From: CADCVW01 sp035644935
Lineage (GTDB): Bacteria > Pseudomonadota > Alphaproteobacteria > Sphingomonadales > Sphingomonadaceae
DNA: 27,531 nt
NCBI GenBank assembly: GCA_035644935.1
Contig: DASQNO010000065.1
Location: 1-27,531, forward strand
Direction of reading: 5' to 3'
The notes under the pieces were generated by a model. That model was not told the DNA's origin and ran no database searches. It saw nothing but the letters and a program-made list of their open reading frames with translations. Every line of letters starts with the position of its first letter. Position 1 is the first letter of the stretch. Positions 1 through 7,439 of the stretch are shown here, piece after piece. A program made the translations under genes and the position numbers.

Positions 1-1008
1 CCCGCGCCGCCCGATAGCGAGCGACAGCTGGTCGTCGGGCACGACGACCTCGATGCGGCTTTCCTCCTCGTCGATCATCACGCGCGACACGGTGGCGGGC
101 TGCAGCGCGTTGACGACGAACGTCGCCAGGTCTTCCGACCACGGAATGATGTCGATCTTCTCGCCCTGCATTTCCTGCACGACCGCCTGCACGCGGCTGC
201 CCTTCATGCCGACGCAGGCGCCGACCGGATCGATGCTGCCGTCGTGCGAAATCACGCCGATCTTGGCGCGCGAACCCGGATCGCGCGCCGCGGCCTTGAT
301 CTCGATGATGCCGTCATAGATTTCCGGCACTTCCTGCGCGAACAGCTTCTTCATGAAGTCGGGATGCGCGCGGGACAGGAATATCTGCGGCCCGCGGTTC
401 TCGCGCACGACGCGCAGGATCAGCGAACGCGTGCGGTCGCCGACGCGGACGACTTCGCGCGGGATCTGCTGGTCGCGGCGGATGACGCCCTCCGCGCGGC
501 CGAGGTCGACGACGACGTGGCCGAACTCGACACGCTTGACGACGCCCGTGATGATCTCGCCGGCGCGGTCCTTGAACTCCTCGAACTGGCGCTCACGCTC
601 CGCGTCGCGGACCTTCTGGAAGATGACCTGCTTGGACGCCTGCGCCGCGATGCGGCCGAACTCGATCGGGGGCAGGGGATCGACGATATAGTCGCCGACC
701 GACGCGCCGGACTGCAGCTTCTCGCCCTGCTTCAGGTCGACCTGCTTGAAGTGATCCTCGACCTCCTCGACCACTTCCACGACGCGCCACAGGCGAAGAT
801 CGCCGGTGACGGGGTCGAGCTTGGCGCGGATGTCGTTCTCCGAACCGTAGCGCGCCTTGGCCGCGCGCTGGATCGCGTCCTCCATCGCCTCGATGACGAT
901 GGAACGGTCGATCAGTTTCTCCTTGGCGACCGAATCGGCGATCGCGAGAAGTTCAGCCTTGTTAGCGGTCGCGCCCGGCGCGGTTCCCGTTGCAGCGGCA
1001 GTGGCCAT
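1..1008 (-). CDS. nusA: Transcription termination/antitermination factor NusA, 3'-truncated by window edge
   Basis: NusA binds RNA polymerase and nascent RNA and controls pausing, termination and rRNA antitermination. The first 336 codons are present and the frame runs off the window edge. The N-terminal RNA-polymerase-binding domain covers roughly residues 16-125. An S1 domain follows at about 140-205 (motif EIITGVVKRVEFGHVVVDLG), and then the first KH domain with DPVGACVGMKGSRV at about 265. The last visible residues, LAIGRRG, are the start of the second KH GXXG motif, so the missing part is the rest of KH2 and any C-terminal repeats. The start is the ATG at 1008, 4 bases after the rimP stop, giving a short Ala/Thr-rich leader before NKAELLAIADSVA. 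rimP-nusA is the usual operon order, normally continuing to infB. The identity is secure. Confidence 0.97.
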   Translation of the reverse strand, partial: MATAAATGTAPGATANKAELLAIADSVAKEKLIDRSIVIEAMEDAIQRAAKARYGSENDIRAKLDPVTGDLRLWRVVEVVEEVEDHFKQVDLKQGEKLQSGASVGDYIVDPLPPIEFGRIAAQASKQVIFQKVRDAERERQFEEFKDRAGEIITGVVKRVEFGHVVVDLGRAEGVIRRDQQIPREVVRVGDRTRSLILRVVRENRGPQIFLSRAHPDFMKKLFAQEVPEIYDGIIEIKAAARDPGSRAKIGVISHDGSIDPVGACVGMKGSRVQAVVQEMQGEKIDIIPWSEDLATFVVNALQPATVSRVMIDEEESRIEVVVPDDQLSLAIGRRG

Positions 1009-1012
1009 GTCG

Positions 1013-1594
1013 TCAGTCCTGTCCTTCGGTTGCGTCGGCGTCCGTGATATCGGAATCGTCCGCCGGTTCTTCTTCGAATTCGATCTCGTCATCGGCGCCG
1101 TCGGCGACCAGCGGCCGGGTGGCGGCGATCAGCTTGTCCGTCAGCACCAGCTTGGCGTTGCGGATCGCGGCGAAGGGCAGCGTGTGCCCGGCCACCGACA
1201 CCGTGTCGCCTCCGCTGCCGCCCAGCACGCCGTTGAACTGCTTGCGCCCGTCCAGCGGCTCGGTCAGCGTCACGCGCGCCTCGTGGCCGGCCCAGTCGTC
1301 ATAATCCTTGATGCGGGTCAGCGGCCGGTCGATGCCGGGCGAGCTGACTTCCAGCCGGTAGGCGTGCGTGATCGGGTCCGTGCCCGCCGCTTCCAGCTCG
1401 TCCAGCCGGTTGCTGATCCGCCGCGACAAGGTGCTGCAATCTTCCAGCGTCAGCTGCCGCGTGTCCGGGCGCTCCGCCATGATCTGCAACGTCGGCTCGC
1501 TGGTGCCGCCCATCATCTTGACGCGCACCAGTTCGAACCCGAGCGCCTGCGCCTCCGGTTCGATCAACCTCGTTAGTGCGGCGATGTCCGCCAA
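1013..1594 (-). CDS. rimP: Ribosome maturation factor RimP
   Basis: RimP assists late 30S subunit assembly in the cytoplasm. The 193-residue product has the alpha/beta N-terminal domain (GFELVRVKMMGG, then EDCSTLSRRISNRLD) and the central motif YRLEVSSPGIDRPL at about residues 80-93, which is diagnostic for the family. An SH3-like C-terminal domain follows, and then an acidic tail rich in Asp and Glu (about residues 165-193), longer than in E. coli RimP. The start is TTG at 1594, supported by a GGGAG ribosome-binding site at 1601-1605 with 6-base spacing. An ATG at 1611 is in another frame. The gene sits 4 bases before nusA and is probably co-transcribed with it. The 117 bases upstream must hold any promoter of its own; I see no convincing boxes. 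Confidence 0.96.
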   Translation of the reverse strand: MADIAALTRLIEPEAQALGFELVRVKMMGGTSEPTLQIMAERPDTRQLTLEDCSTLSRRISNRLDELEAAGTDPITHAYRLEVSSPGIDRPLTRIKDYDDWAGHEARVTLTEPLDGRKQFNGVLGGSGGDTVSVAGHTLPFAAIRNAKLVLTDKLIAATRPLVADGADDEIEFEEEPADDSDITDADATEGQD

Positions 1595-1711
1595 GCCGGT
1601 CTCCCAAACATGACCCCCCGGCGCCGCCCCGTTTCCGGGCCAGCCTCGATACGTTACCGATGTCGAGAGGAGCCATGTACATAGGCCAGACCGCGCGAGG
1701 CGGCAAGCGGC

Positions 1712-2278
1712 TTAGCGCGCGCCCCACGGCGGCGGAGGCGCCGCCACCGGAGCGCTTAAGTCGAACTCGACGCGAAAGAAGCGGCCGGGGCGGCGAAGCT
1801 CGTAGGCGAAGGTGCGACCGGGCCGAAGCTCCATCGCCCACACGTTGGTCACGGACGCCGGGTTGCCCTTGTCGCGGAACAGCGCCTGAGAGAAAGCATC
1901 GGCGGGGAAGCTCTGCCGGACCGCCGTTCCCCCGGCGCTATCGCCGCCGTACTGCGTCAGAACGTCCTCGCCGCCATCCGCGTGCCGGTGATCGTGCTTG
2001 AGCCGGAGGCCGCCCGCAGTGCGCGTCACCACCCAGGTCCGCGACCGGTCGGCGCCGACATGGAACGGGATGCGAATCGCCTCGGCGCTGCATTCCCGAA
2101 CGTGCATGACCAGCGGCTTGCCGCGCATATCGGCGTCCGCCGCGTCCGTGCTCACGACCCGCCCGGCATAGGCTTTGCCGCACAAGGACCCCAGCCGGGC
2201 GAAGAACGCGTCGGCCGGCTCGGGCGCGGGAACCGTCGCGCATCCGCCAAGCAGCAGAATCAGGATCAGAACTCTCAT
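1712..2278 (-). CDS. Predicted lipoprotein of unknown function, translationally coupled to ICMT-like gene
   Basis: I do not recognise this 188-residue protein. It begins with a very short hydrophobic signal ending in a lipobox (LLGGC, Cys13), so it is predicted to be lipidated and held in a membrane facing the periplasm. The rest is soluble and polar, with a His/Asp patch (KHDHRHADGGED, about residues 93-104) and a Pro-rich C-terminus. No catalytic motif is obvious. Its ATG overlaps the TGA of the upstream ICMT-like gene in an ATGA, which implies translational coupling and membership in the type III PKS operon. Whether it acts on or carries the PKS product is speculation. The TAA at 1712 is followed by a 117-base gap before the separate rimP-nusA unit. 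Confidence 0.85.
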   Translation of the reverse strand: MRVLILILLLGGCATVPAPEPADAFFARLGSLCGKAYAGRVVSTDAADADMRGKPLVMHVRECSAEAIRIPFHVGADRSRTWVVTRTAGGLRLKHDHRHADGGEDVLTQYGGDSAGGTAVRQSFPADAFSQALFRDKGNPASVTNVWAMELRPGRTFAYELRRPGRFFRVEFDLSAPVAAPPPPWGAR

Positions 2279-2778
2279 GGGTTCGCCTCGCTCAACGCCT
2301 TGTTTTCCGCCGTTATCCGAATCGCCAGCACCAGCGCGTTGAGCGCGAAGAACAGCATCGCTACGTGCGGCAGCCCAAACGCGAGCGGCAGCAGCACGAG
2401 TTCCGCCATCACAACCGCGTAATTAGGGTGGCTGAGGTAGCGGAACGGCCCTGTGTCGATGCGCGGCGCGCCCGGCAGGATGATGATCCGCGTCGTCCAG
2501 CGCGGCCCCAGCGTGCGGATCACCCACACGCGCGCCAGCTGCAGCAGGACGAACAGGCCGATCAGCCACCAGTCGATCGGGCGTCCGGGCGCCAGCCACC
2601 ACAAGGCTGCCAGCCAGCCCGCGTGCACCGCCACGATCAAGGGGTAATGGCCGGGCGCCACTTCCCGGGCGCCCCGCGCCAGCAGCGCCGCCGTATTCTG
2701 CCGCGCCAATGCGAGCTCGCTAAGACGCTGCAACGTGACGAAAGCCAGGATGGCGATATGCGGCCAGATCACGGACAT
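2275..2778 (-). CDS. Isoprenylcysteine carboxyl methyltransferase (ICMT)-family membrane protein
   Basis: This 167-residue integral membrane protein has about four to five hydrophobic helices. Its C-terminal part carries the ICMT/phospholipid-methyltransferase signature: LGPRWTTRIIILPG, then TGPFRYLSHPNY at about residues 110-121, then a hydrophobic helix and a conserved acidic residue (AENKAL) near the end. Family members use S-adenosylmethionine. In bacterial type III polyketide operons (srsB of Streptomyces, bpsB of Bacillus) an ICMT-family enzyme O-methylates alkylresorcinols or alkylpyrones. This gene follows a type III PKS on the same strand, so the same role is a reasonable inference here. 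The ATG at 2778 is 87 bases after the PKS stop, with a large perfect hairpin between them. The stop overlaps the downstream lipoprotein start by 4 bases. Confidence 0.88.
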   Translation of the reverse strand: MSVIWPHIAILAFVTLQRLSELALARQNTAALLARGAREVAPGHYPLIVAVHAGWLAALWWLAPGRPIDWWLIGLFVLLQLARVWVIRTLGPRWTTRIIILPGAPRIDTGPFRYLSHPNYAVVMAELVLLPLAFGLPHVAMLFFALNALVLAIRITAENKALSEANP

Positions 2779-2792
2779 GAAATCATACTCGC

Positions 2793-2857
2793 TCGTCCCG
2801 AGTGAAAACGAGGGGCGCTAAACTTGTATTGACGCCCCTCGTTTTCACTCGGGACGA
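2793..2857. repeat. Perfect 25-bp inverted repeat (REP-like hairpin) between PKS and ICMT genes
   Basis: The arms at 2793-2817 and 2833-2857 are exact reverse complements over 25 bases and surround a 15-base loop. The arm core is TCGTCCCGAGTGAAAACGAG followed by GGGCG. The same arm recurs downstream of the PQQ-type dehydrogenase gene at about 5278-5303, so this is a dispersed repeat and not a chance palindrome. In RNA it would form a very stable stem. It could act as a partial terminator, an mRNA-stabilising element or a mobile REP remnant. There is no T-tract, so a classical intrinsic terminator is not indicated. Confidence 0.93.
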
Positions 2858-2865
2858 ACGGATGA

Positions 2866-3924
2866 TCAGGCAACCATAAGGCTGAGACCCGTGGTGGTGA
2901 ACCCCGGCCCCAGCGCCAGCAACATCGTTCGCCCCGAGGCCCCCGACTCCAGCAATCGCTTCAGCACGAACAGCACCGTCGGCGCGCTCATATTCCCATA
3001 TTCGCGCAGCACCGCACGCTCGTGATCCAGCGCGCCTTCCTCCAATTGCAGGCTGTCCTCCAGCGCCGCCACCACCTTGGCCCCGCCCGGGTGGCAGGTG
3101 AACCGGTCGATGCCGTCCGGCGCGACGTTGGCGTGCGCGGCGATGGTCGCCACCGCTTCCGCCATGTTCTCCTCGACGAAGGGCGGGATCGCCCGGTCGA
3201 AGATCACGCCCAGGCCCGGGTCCTCGACGTCCCAGCCCATGATCCCCAGCGTTTCCGGCCAAAGCACCTCGCCGCCGCCCTCGATCGCCGCCACGCCCCC
3301 ATCCGCCCCGCCGCGCAGCACGCACGCCGCCGCGCCATCGCCGAACAAGGCCGTGGCGACGATGTTGGCCTTGGTCAGCTTGTCTAGCCGAATCGACGTC
3401 GAACACAGCTCAACGGTCACGAACAGCACCGTCTTGCCGCCCGCCGCCAGCCGAGACGCGATCGCCAGGCCGCTGACGCCCCCCGCGCAGCCCAACCCGA
3501 ACACCGGCACCCGCTCGATGTCGCGGCGAAAGCCCATCCGGCCCGCCACCCGCGCTTCCAGGCTCGGCGTCGCGATGCCCGTGGTGGACACGGTCATGAC
3601 GACGTCCACGGCCTCCGCCGGGACTTCCGCCTCGGACAGGGCGCGCTCCGCCGCTTCCACGAACAAGGCTTCGGCCGCTTCGAGATAGACGCCGTTGCGC
3701 GAAGACCAGCCATGGTCCCCCTCGTACCATTCGGGCGGGCGCACGATGTGCCGCTGCGAAATCCCCGCATTGTCGAACACCGGCTCCAGCCGCGCGAAGC
3801 GCTCCGTCCGCGTCCCGAACAGCCGGCGCGCAAGGTTCTTGGCCGCCTCCTGGGTCAGCACGTGCGGGGGAACGGCCGTCGCGACGGACAGCAACGCGAC
3901 GGGCGGGGAGGGCGCGAGGGGCAA
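2866..3924 (-). CDS. Type III polyketide synthase (chalcone/stilbene-synthase family)
   Basis: Type III PKSs are homodimeric ketosynthases that extend an acyl-CoA starter with malonyl-CoA and cyclise it to resorcinols, pyrones or phloroglucinols. The 352-residue product has the expected length and complete thiolase fold. The nucleophile Cys146 lies in FGLGCAGG, His278 in FTCHPGG and Asn311 in YGNMSAP, forming the Cys-His-Asn triad. LGPGFTT near the C-terminus is the conserved CHS-family loop. The start is TTG at 3924 with an AAGGA site 7 bases upstream (3932-3936). It leads a minus-strand operon with the ICMT-like and lipoprotein genes, which suggests a methylated long-chain resorcinol or pyrone that ends up in the membrane. 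The starter specificity cannot be read from the sequence. A plus-strand gene diverges 120 bases away. Confidence 0.95.
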   Translation of the reverse strand: MPLAPSPPVALLSVATAVPPHVLTQEAAKNLARRLFGTRTERFARLEPVFDNAGISQRHIVRPPEWYEGDHGWSSRNGVYLEAAEALFVEAAERALSEAEVPAEAVDVVMTVSTTGIATPSLEARVAGRMGFRRDIERVPVFGLGCAGGVSGLAIASRLAAGGKTVLFVTVELCSTSIRLDKLTKANIVATALFGDGAAACVLRGGADGGVAAIEGGGEVLWPETLGIMGWDVEDPGLGVIFDRAIPPFVEENMAEAVATIAAHANVAPDGIDRFTCHPGGAKVVAALEDSLQLEEGALDHERAVLREYGNMSAPTVLFVLKRLLESGASGRTMLLALGPGFTTTGLSLMVA

Positions 3925-4044
3925 GCGACTTTCCTTGGCTTTAGAACGCCCGGGCGGCGCCCGACACGAGGCATATGGTCACGCTGCCACGCCTGTCCTA
4001 TCTTGCAGCGCAATTAATCGTCACCGGACCGGAGCATCAACAGC
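3925..4044. promoter_or_regulatory. Divergent intergenic region between type III PKS and sugar dehydrogenase
   Basis: These 120 bases separate two divergently read genes, so by orientation they should contain both promoters. I see no confident -35/-10 pair and no clear operator. The AT-richest part is around 4008-4022 (CAATTAATCGTC), close to the plus-strand start. The PKS ribosome-binding site lies at the left edge. Confidence 0.4.
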
Positions 4045-5250
4045 ATGCGTTTACCTTCTGTCGCTGCCAGCACGTTCCTCGTCGCCGCCGCGCTTGCCTC
4101 CTGCGGCATCGCCGACGCGCAGACCGGCGGTTCCGATCGGACGGGGGATACGGGCGCGGTGTCGACATCGGGCGCGTCCGCGGGAGCGAAGCGCGCCAAC
4201 GACCGCCGTGAAGCCGGAGGAAAACCGTTCAAGGTGACCGCGCTCGGCACATTCAACGAGCCCTGGGCGATGACCTTCCTGCCCGGCAGCAGCGACCTGC
4301 TGATCACCGAAAAGCCTGGCCGGCTGCTGCTGCGCGGCGCGAATGGACGACCGATCGAAGTGAGCGGCGTTCCCGCCGTGTCCTACGGCGGGCAGGGGGG
4401 GCTGGGCGATGTCGTCCTCCACCCGAACTTCCGCAGCAACGGCTTGGTGTACCTCAGCTGGGTCGAGGCGGGGTCAGGCGGCAAGGGCGCCGTTGTCGGT
4501 CGCGGCAAGCTCGTCCGCGCGGGCAACGCGGCGCGGCTGGACGGCTTTCAGGCGATCTGGCGGCAATCGCCCAAGGTCAGCGGCAACGGTCATTTCGGCC
4601 ACCGCATCGCCTTTGGCCCCGACGGCATGATGTACATCTCCACCGGCGACCGGCAGAAATTCACGCCGGCGCAGGACCTGGGGCAGAGCCTGGGCAAGAT
4701 CCTTCGCCTGACCGACAGCGGCGGCGTGCCGCGCGACAATCCGTTCGCGGCACAGGGCGGCGTCGCAGCGCAGGTCTGGACGCTGGGCCACCGCAATCCG
4801 CTGGGCATCGCGTTCGACTCAGCTGGGCGCCTGTGGGAGCAGGAAATGGGTCCCAAGGGCGGCGACGAGGTCAACCTGATCGTCAAGGGCCGCAACTATG
4901 GCTACCCCAACGTGTCCAATGGCGATCATTATGACGGCAAGCCGATCCCCGATCACAGCCCGCGCGACGGCTTCGAGGCGCCCAAGGTGTCGTGGAATCC
5001 GGCGATTTCGCCCGGCGGGCTGATGATCTACTCGGGCAACCTGTTCCCACAGTGGAAGGGCAGCGCCTTCATCGGCGGCCTGTCCTCCGAAGCGCTGGTT
5101 CGCGTGGCTCTGAACGGGGATCGCGCGGCCAAGGGCGACCAGTTCCCGATGGGCGCGCGCATCCGCGAGGTCGAACAGGGCCCCGACGGCGCGATCTACG
5201 TGCTTGAAGACGGCGAAGGCGGACGGCTGCTGCGATTGACCCCCGCCTGA
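4045..5250 (+). CDS. PQQ-dependent aldose sugar dehydrogenase-type lipoprotein (glucose/sorbosone dehydrogenase family)
   Basis: This 401-residue six-bladed beta-propeller belongs to the soluble quinoprotein glucose dehydrogenase / YliI (Asd) group, which oxidises sugar aldehydes at C1 with PQQ in the periplasm. The N-terminus is a signal with a plausible lipobox (LASC, Cys20), followed by a Gly/Ser/Ala linker to about residue 55. Visible family motifs are EPWAMTFLP (72-80), ITEKPGRL (87-94), GGQGGLGDVVLHP (115-127), GHFGHRIAFGPDG (182-194; His183 matches the catalytic His), TLGHRNPLGIAFD (246-258) and EMGPKGGDEVN (267-277). It starts divergently from the PKS and ends 25 bases before a dispersed repeat. 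No PQQ biosynthesis gene is in the window, so the cofactor assignment is by family. Substrate unknown. Confidence 0.9.
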   Translation: MRLPSVAASTFLVAAALASCGIADAQTGGSDRTGDTGAVSTSGASAGAKRANDRREAGGKPFKVTALGTFNEPWAMTFLPGSSDLLITEKPGRLLLRGANGRPIEVSGVPAVSYGGQGGLGDVVLHPNFRSNGLVYLSWVEAGSGGKGAVVGRGKLVRAGNAARLDGFQAIWRQSPKVSGNGHFGHRIAFGPDGMMYISTGDRQKFTPAQDLGQSLGKILRLTDSGGVPRDNPFAAQGGVAAQVWTLGHRNPLGIAFDSAGRLWEQEMGPKGGDEVNLIVKGRNYGYPNVSNGDHYDGKPIPDHSPRDGFEAPKVSWNPAISPGGLMIYSGNLFPQWKGSAFIGGLSSEALVRVALNGDRAAKGDQFPMGARIREVEQGPDGAIYVLEDGEGGRLLRLTPA

Positions 5251-5274
5251 GCTTTGGCGCTTCCCGCCTGTCTT

Positions 5275-5347
5275 CGTTCGTCCCGAGTGAAAACGAGGGG
5301 CGCTAACCACCCGGTGTACGACGTTCGATTGCCCTCGGGGCGAACGG
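5275..5347. repeat. Second, degenerate copy of the REP-like palindrome
   Basis: The left arm, CGTTCGTCCCGAGTGAAAAC then GAGGGGCGCTAA, matches the left arm at 2793-2819 exactly over the shared core and on through the loop start CGCTAA. The right side is diverged: only its end (CTCGGGGCGAACG, to 5347) still pairs with CGTTCG(T)CCCGAG. It fills the gap between the sugar dehydrogenase stop and the GTG start of the alcohol dehydrogenase. Confidence 0.82.
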
Positions 5348-5354
5348 GTAGCCG

Positions 5355-6488
5355 GTGATCAGCCGTTTCTCGTACGGGCCGCGCGTCATCGCGGGCCGCG
5401 GCGCGACCGCGGAGCTGCCTGCGCTGCTCCCTCCCGGGCCGCTGCTTTTCGTCACCGACGTCGGCGTCCGCGCGGCAGGCCTCACCGACGCGCCGCTCGT
5501 CGCGCTCGGTCGGGACCGCGAGATCGTCGTCTTCAACCGCGTCGAGGCCGACCCGTCGCTCGCCACTTTGCTTGCCGCCGTCGACGCGGGCCGAGACTGC
5601 GCCGCCGTAGTCGGCTTTGGCGGCGGCAGCCCGATGGATGTCGCAAAGCTCGCGGCCTACCTCATCGGCTCGGGCGAGGACATCGACGCGGTCTGGGGCG
5701 TCGGCAACGCCCGCGGCGCCGGCCTGCCGCTGGTCCTCGTCCCCACCACCGCCGGCACCGGCTCGGAAGCCACGCCGGTCTCGGTGATCACCTTGCCCGA
5801 CGGGGAGAAGCGCGGCGTCAGCAGCCCCGCGCTGGTCGCCGGACACGCGCTCCTGGACGCCGAACTGACGCTCGGGCTCCCGCGCCACGTCACCGCCGCC
5901 ACCGGCATCGACGCCATGGTTCACGCCATCGAAGCCACCACCTCGCGCCACGCCAAGAACCCGCTCTCCGACATGCTCGCGCGCGAGGCGCTTCGCCTCC
6001 TCGCGGCCAATCTTCTCGCCGCCTGCAACCAGCCTCGCGACCTCGCCGCGCGCGAGGCGATGCTGCTCGGCAGCCATCTCGCCGGCGTCGCCTTCGCCAA
6101 CGCGCCGGTGGCCGGCGTTCACGCGCTCGCCTATCCGCTGGGCGGCCGTTTCCACCTGCCGCATGGCCTCACCAACGCGCTGATGCTTGGCCCCGTGCTG
6201 GCGCACAACATGGACGCGGCGCTCGCCGACTACGCGGCGCTCGGCCCGATGGTCGATCCGGCGCTCGAGCCGCTGGGCAACCAGGGCCGCGCCCGCGGGC
6301 TGATCGAGGCGATGGCGGGCCTGTCCGCCGCCTCCGGCCTGCCGCAGCGCCTGCGCGAGGTCGGGGTGGAACGCGCCCACCTGCCGATGCTGGCGGCCGA
6401 GGCGATGAAGCACGAACGGCTGCTGGTGAACAATCCGTGCCCGATCACCGGAGCCGACGCGCTCCGCCTCTACGAGGCCGCGTGGTGA
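5355..6488 (+). CDS. Iron-containing (group III) alcohol dehydrogenase
   Basis: Group III alcohol dehydrogenases are NAD(P)-dependent and use a divalent metal to interconvert alcohols and aldehydes or ketones. This 377-residue protein has the full fold. The dinucleotide-binding Gly-rich turn GFGGGSPMD is at residues 87-95 and PTTAGTGSEATPVSV at 130-144. Metal ligands predicted from the family are Asp186 and His190 (GIDAMVHAIEA), His256 (VAGVHALAYPLGG) and His270 (HLPHGLTNAL). The start is GTG at 5355, directly after the repeat. Its TGA overlaps the GTG of the thioesterase gene, so the two are probably coupled. Maleylacetate reductase also belongs to this family, but nothing here favours that reading. 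Substrate unknown. Confidence 0.93.
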   Translation: MISRFSYGPRVIAGRGATAELPALLPPGPLLFVTDVGVRAAGLTDAPLVALGRDREIVVFNRVEADPSLATLLAAVDAGRDCAAVVGFGGGSPMDVAKLAAYLIGSGEDIDAVWGVGNARGAGLPLVLVPTTAGTGSEATPVSVITLPDGEKRGVSSPALVAGHALLDAELTLGLPRHVTAATGIDAMVHAIEATTSRHAKNPLSDMLAREALRLLAANLLAACNQPRDLAAREAMLLGSHLAGVAFANAPVAGVHALAYPLGGRFHLPHGLTNALMLGPVLAHNMDAALADYAALGPMVDPALEPLGNQGRARGLIEAMAGLSAASGLPQRLREVGVERAHLPMLAAEAMKHERLLVNNPCPITGADALRLYEAAW

Positions 6489-6934
6489 GCCGCACGCCGC
6501 TGCTCGGCCGCGACGCCTTTCGCGCCTGGACCCGCATCACGCTGCGATGGGACGACGCCGACCGCTACGGCCACGTCAACAACACCGTGCATTATCGCTG
6601 GTTCGACGACGCGGTGAACGGCTGGCTCATCGCCGCCGGCCTGCTCGATCTGGCCGGCGACGGACCCATCGGCCTGGTGGTGGAAACCGGCTGCCGCTAC
6701 GCCGCGCCGCTCGACTTTCCTGGCACGGTGGAGATCGGCCTGCTCGCCGAACATATCGGCGCCTCCAGCGTCCGCTACCGCCTGGGCGTGTTCGGCGAGG
6801 ACCACCGGAACGCGGCCGCTGAAGGCCATTTCGTCCACGTCTATGTCGACCGCCGCAGCAGGCGCCCGCAGCCGCTCGATCCCCGCTTCCGCAAGGCCCT
6901 CGGCCGCATCGGGCCTAGCCCCGCCGGAAGATGA
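6485..6934 (+). CDS. Hotdog-fold acyl-CoA thioesterase (4HBT family)
   Basis: This small hotdog enzyme is predicted to hydrolyse an acyl-CoA thioester. The 149-residue product carries the YbgC/4HBT motif DDADRYGHVNN at residues 23-33, where Asp26 is the expected catalytic acid. TGCRYAAPLDFPGTVEIGL follows, and then a strand that ends in GHFVHVYVD. I place the start at GTG 6485, which overlaps the dehydrogenase stop in a GTGA. An ATG at 6437 would add a 16-residue Arg-rich leader inside the dehydrogenase frame and is less likely. The 3' end overlaps the convergent GNAT gene by 20 bases. The pairing with an alcohol dehydrogenase, near a type III PKS that consumes acyl-CoA, hints at acyl-chain metabolism, but the link is only positional. 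Confidence 0.88.
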   Translation: MSRTPLLGRDAFRAWTRITLRWDDADRYGHVNNTVHYRWFDDAVNGWLIAAGLLDLAGDGPIGLVVETGCRYAAPLDFPGTVEIGLLAEHIGASSVRYRLGVFGEDHRNAAAEGHFVHVYVDRRSRRPQPLDPRFRKALGRIGPSPAGR

Positions 6935-7439
6935 ACTCGTCGTCGAACCAGCCTCGCCCGACAGGGAAGCGGTAGCCGCCGACCTTGTCGAAGCCGTGCT
7001 TGCGGTAGAAACGCTGCGCCTGGTGGTTCCCCGACCACACCCCCAGCCACACCGGCCCCGGATATCGCCGCGCCAGCTCGTCGGTCGCCAGCGTCAGCAG
7101 CCGGGACCCCAGCCCCGACCCTTGCGCCGTCCGGAACATGTACAGCTGGTACAGCTCGCCCGATCCCGGCCTCACCTCCGGATGCGGAAGCTTGCACGGC
7201 CCGACCTGCGCATAGCCCACCATCCCGCCCGCGCCTTCCGCGATCCACGTCGCCCGCGCCGGATCCCCAAGCTCCGCCGCCACCGTCGCGGGCGCGTAGG
7301 ACGCCTCCTCGAACAGCGCCAGTTCGCCCGGCGGGTAGGGAATGCGGAACTCCTCGATGAACGTCTCGCGAAACGTCGCCAGCTTCAGGCGCGCGAGCGC
7401 CGCCGTGTCGCGCGGGTGGGCGGGGCGGATCGCGATCAT
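6915..7439 (-). CDS. GNAT-family N-acetyltransferase
   Basis: This 174-residue single-domain acetyltransferase is predicted to transfer acetyl from acetyl-CoA to an unknown amine. The N-terminus IRPAHPRDTAALARL is the usual first strand and helix. Motif A is TAQGSGLGSRLL at about residues 112-123, the acetyl-CoA pyrophosphate loop. Motif B follows as LGVWSGNHQAQRFYRKHGF at about 140-158. The start is ATG at 7439, overlapping the trmB stop in ATGA. The longer open frame to 7640 lies inside trmB and is rejected. It is the last gene of the metK-trmB-GNAT run. Substrate not inferable. Confidence 0.9.
   Translation of the reverse strand: MIAIRPAHPRDTAALARLKLATFRETFIEEFRIPYPPGELALFEEASYAPATVAAELGDPARATWIAEGAGGMVGYAQVGPCKLPHPEVRPGSGELYQLYMFRTAQGSGLGSRLLTLATDELARRYPGPVWLGVWSGNHQAQRFYRKHGFDKVGGYRFPVGRGWFDDEFIFRRG

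Noticed and set aside
1595..1711. Initiator tRNA gene before rimP, as in E. coli metY-rimP-nusA
   Set aside because: The 117-base gap shows no cloverleaf or T-arm consensus on either strand.
1576..2001. Plus-strand frame with a good ribosome-binding site (GAGAGGAG) before an ATG at 1675
   Set aside because: The reading is Arg/Pro-rich, lies antisense to the lipoprotein gene, and looks like the complement of a GC-rich coding region.
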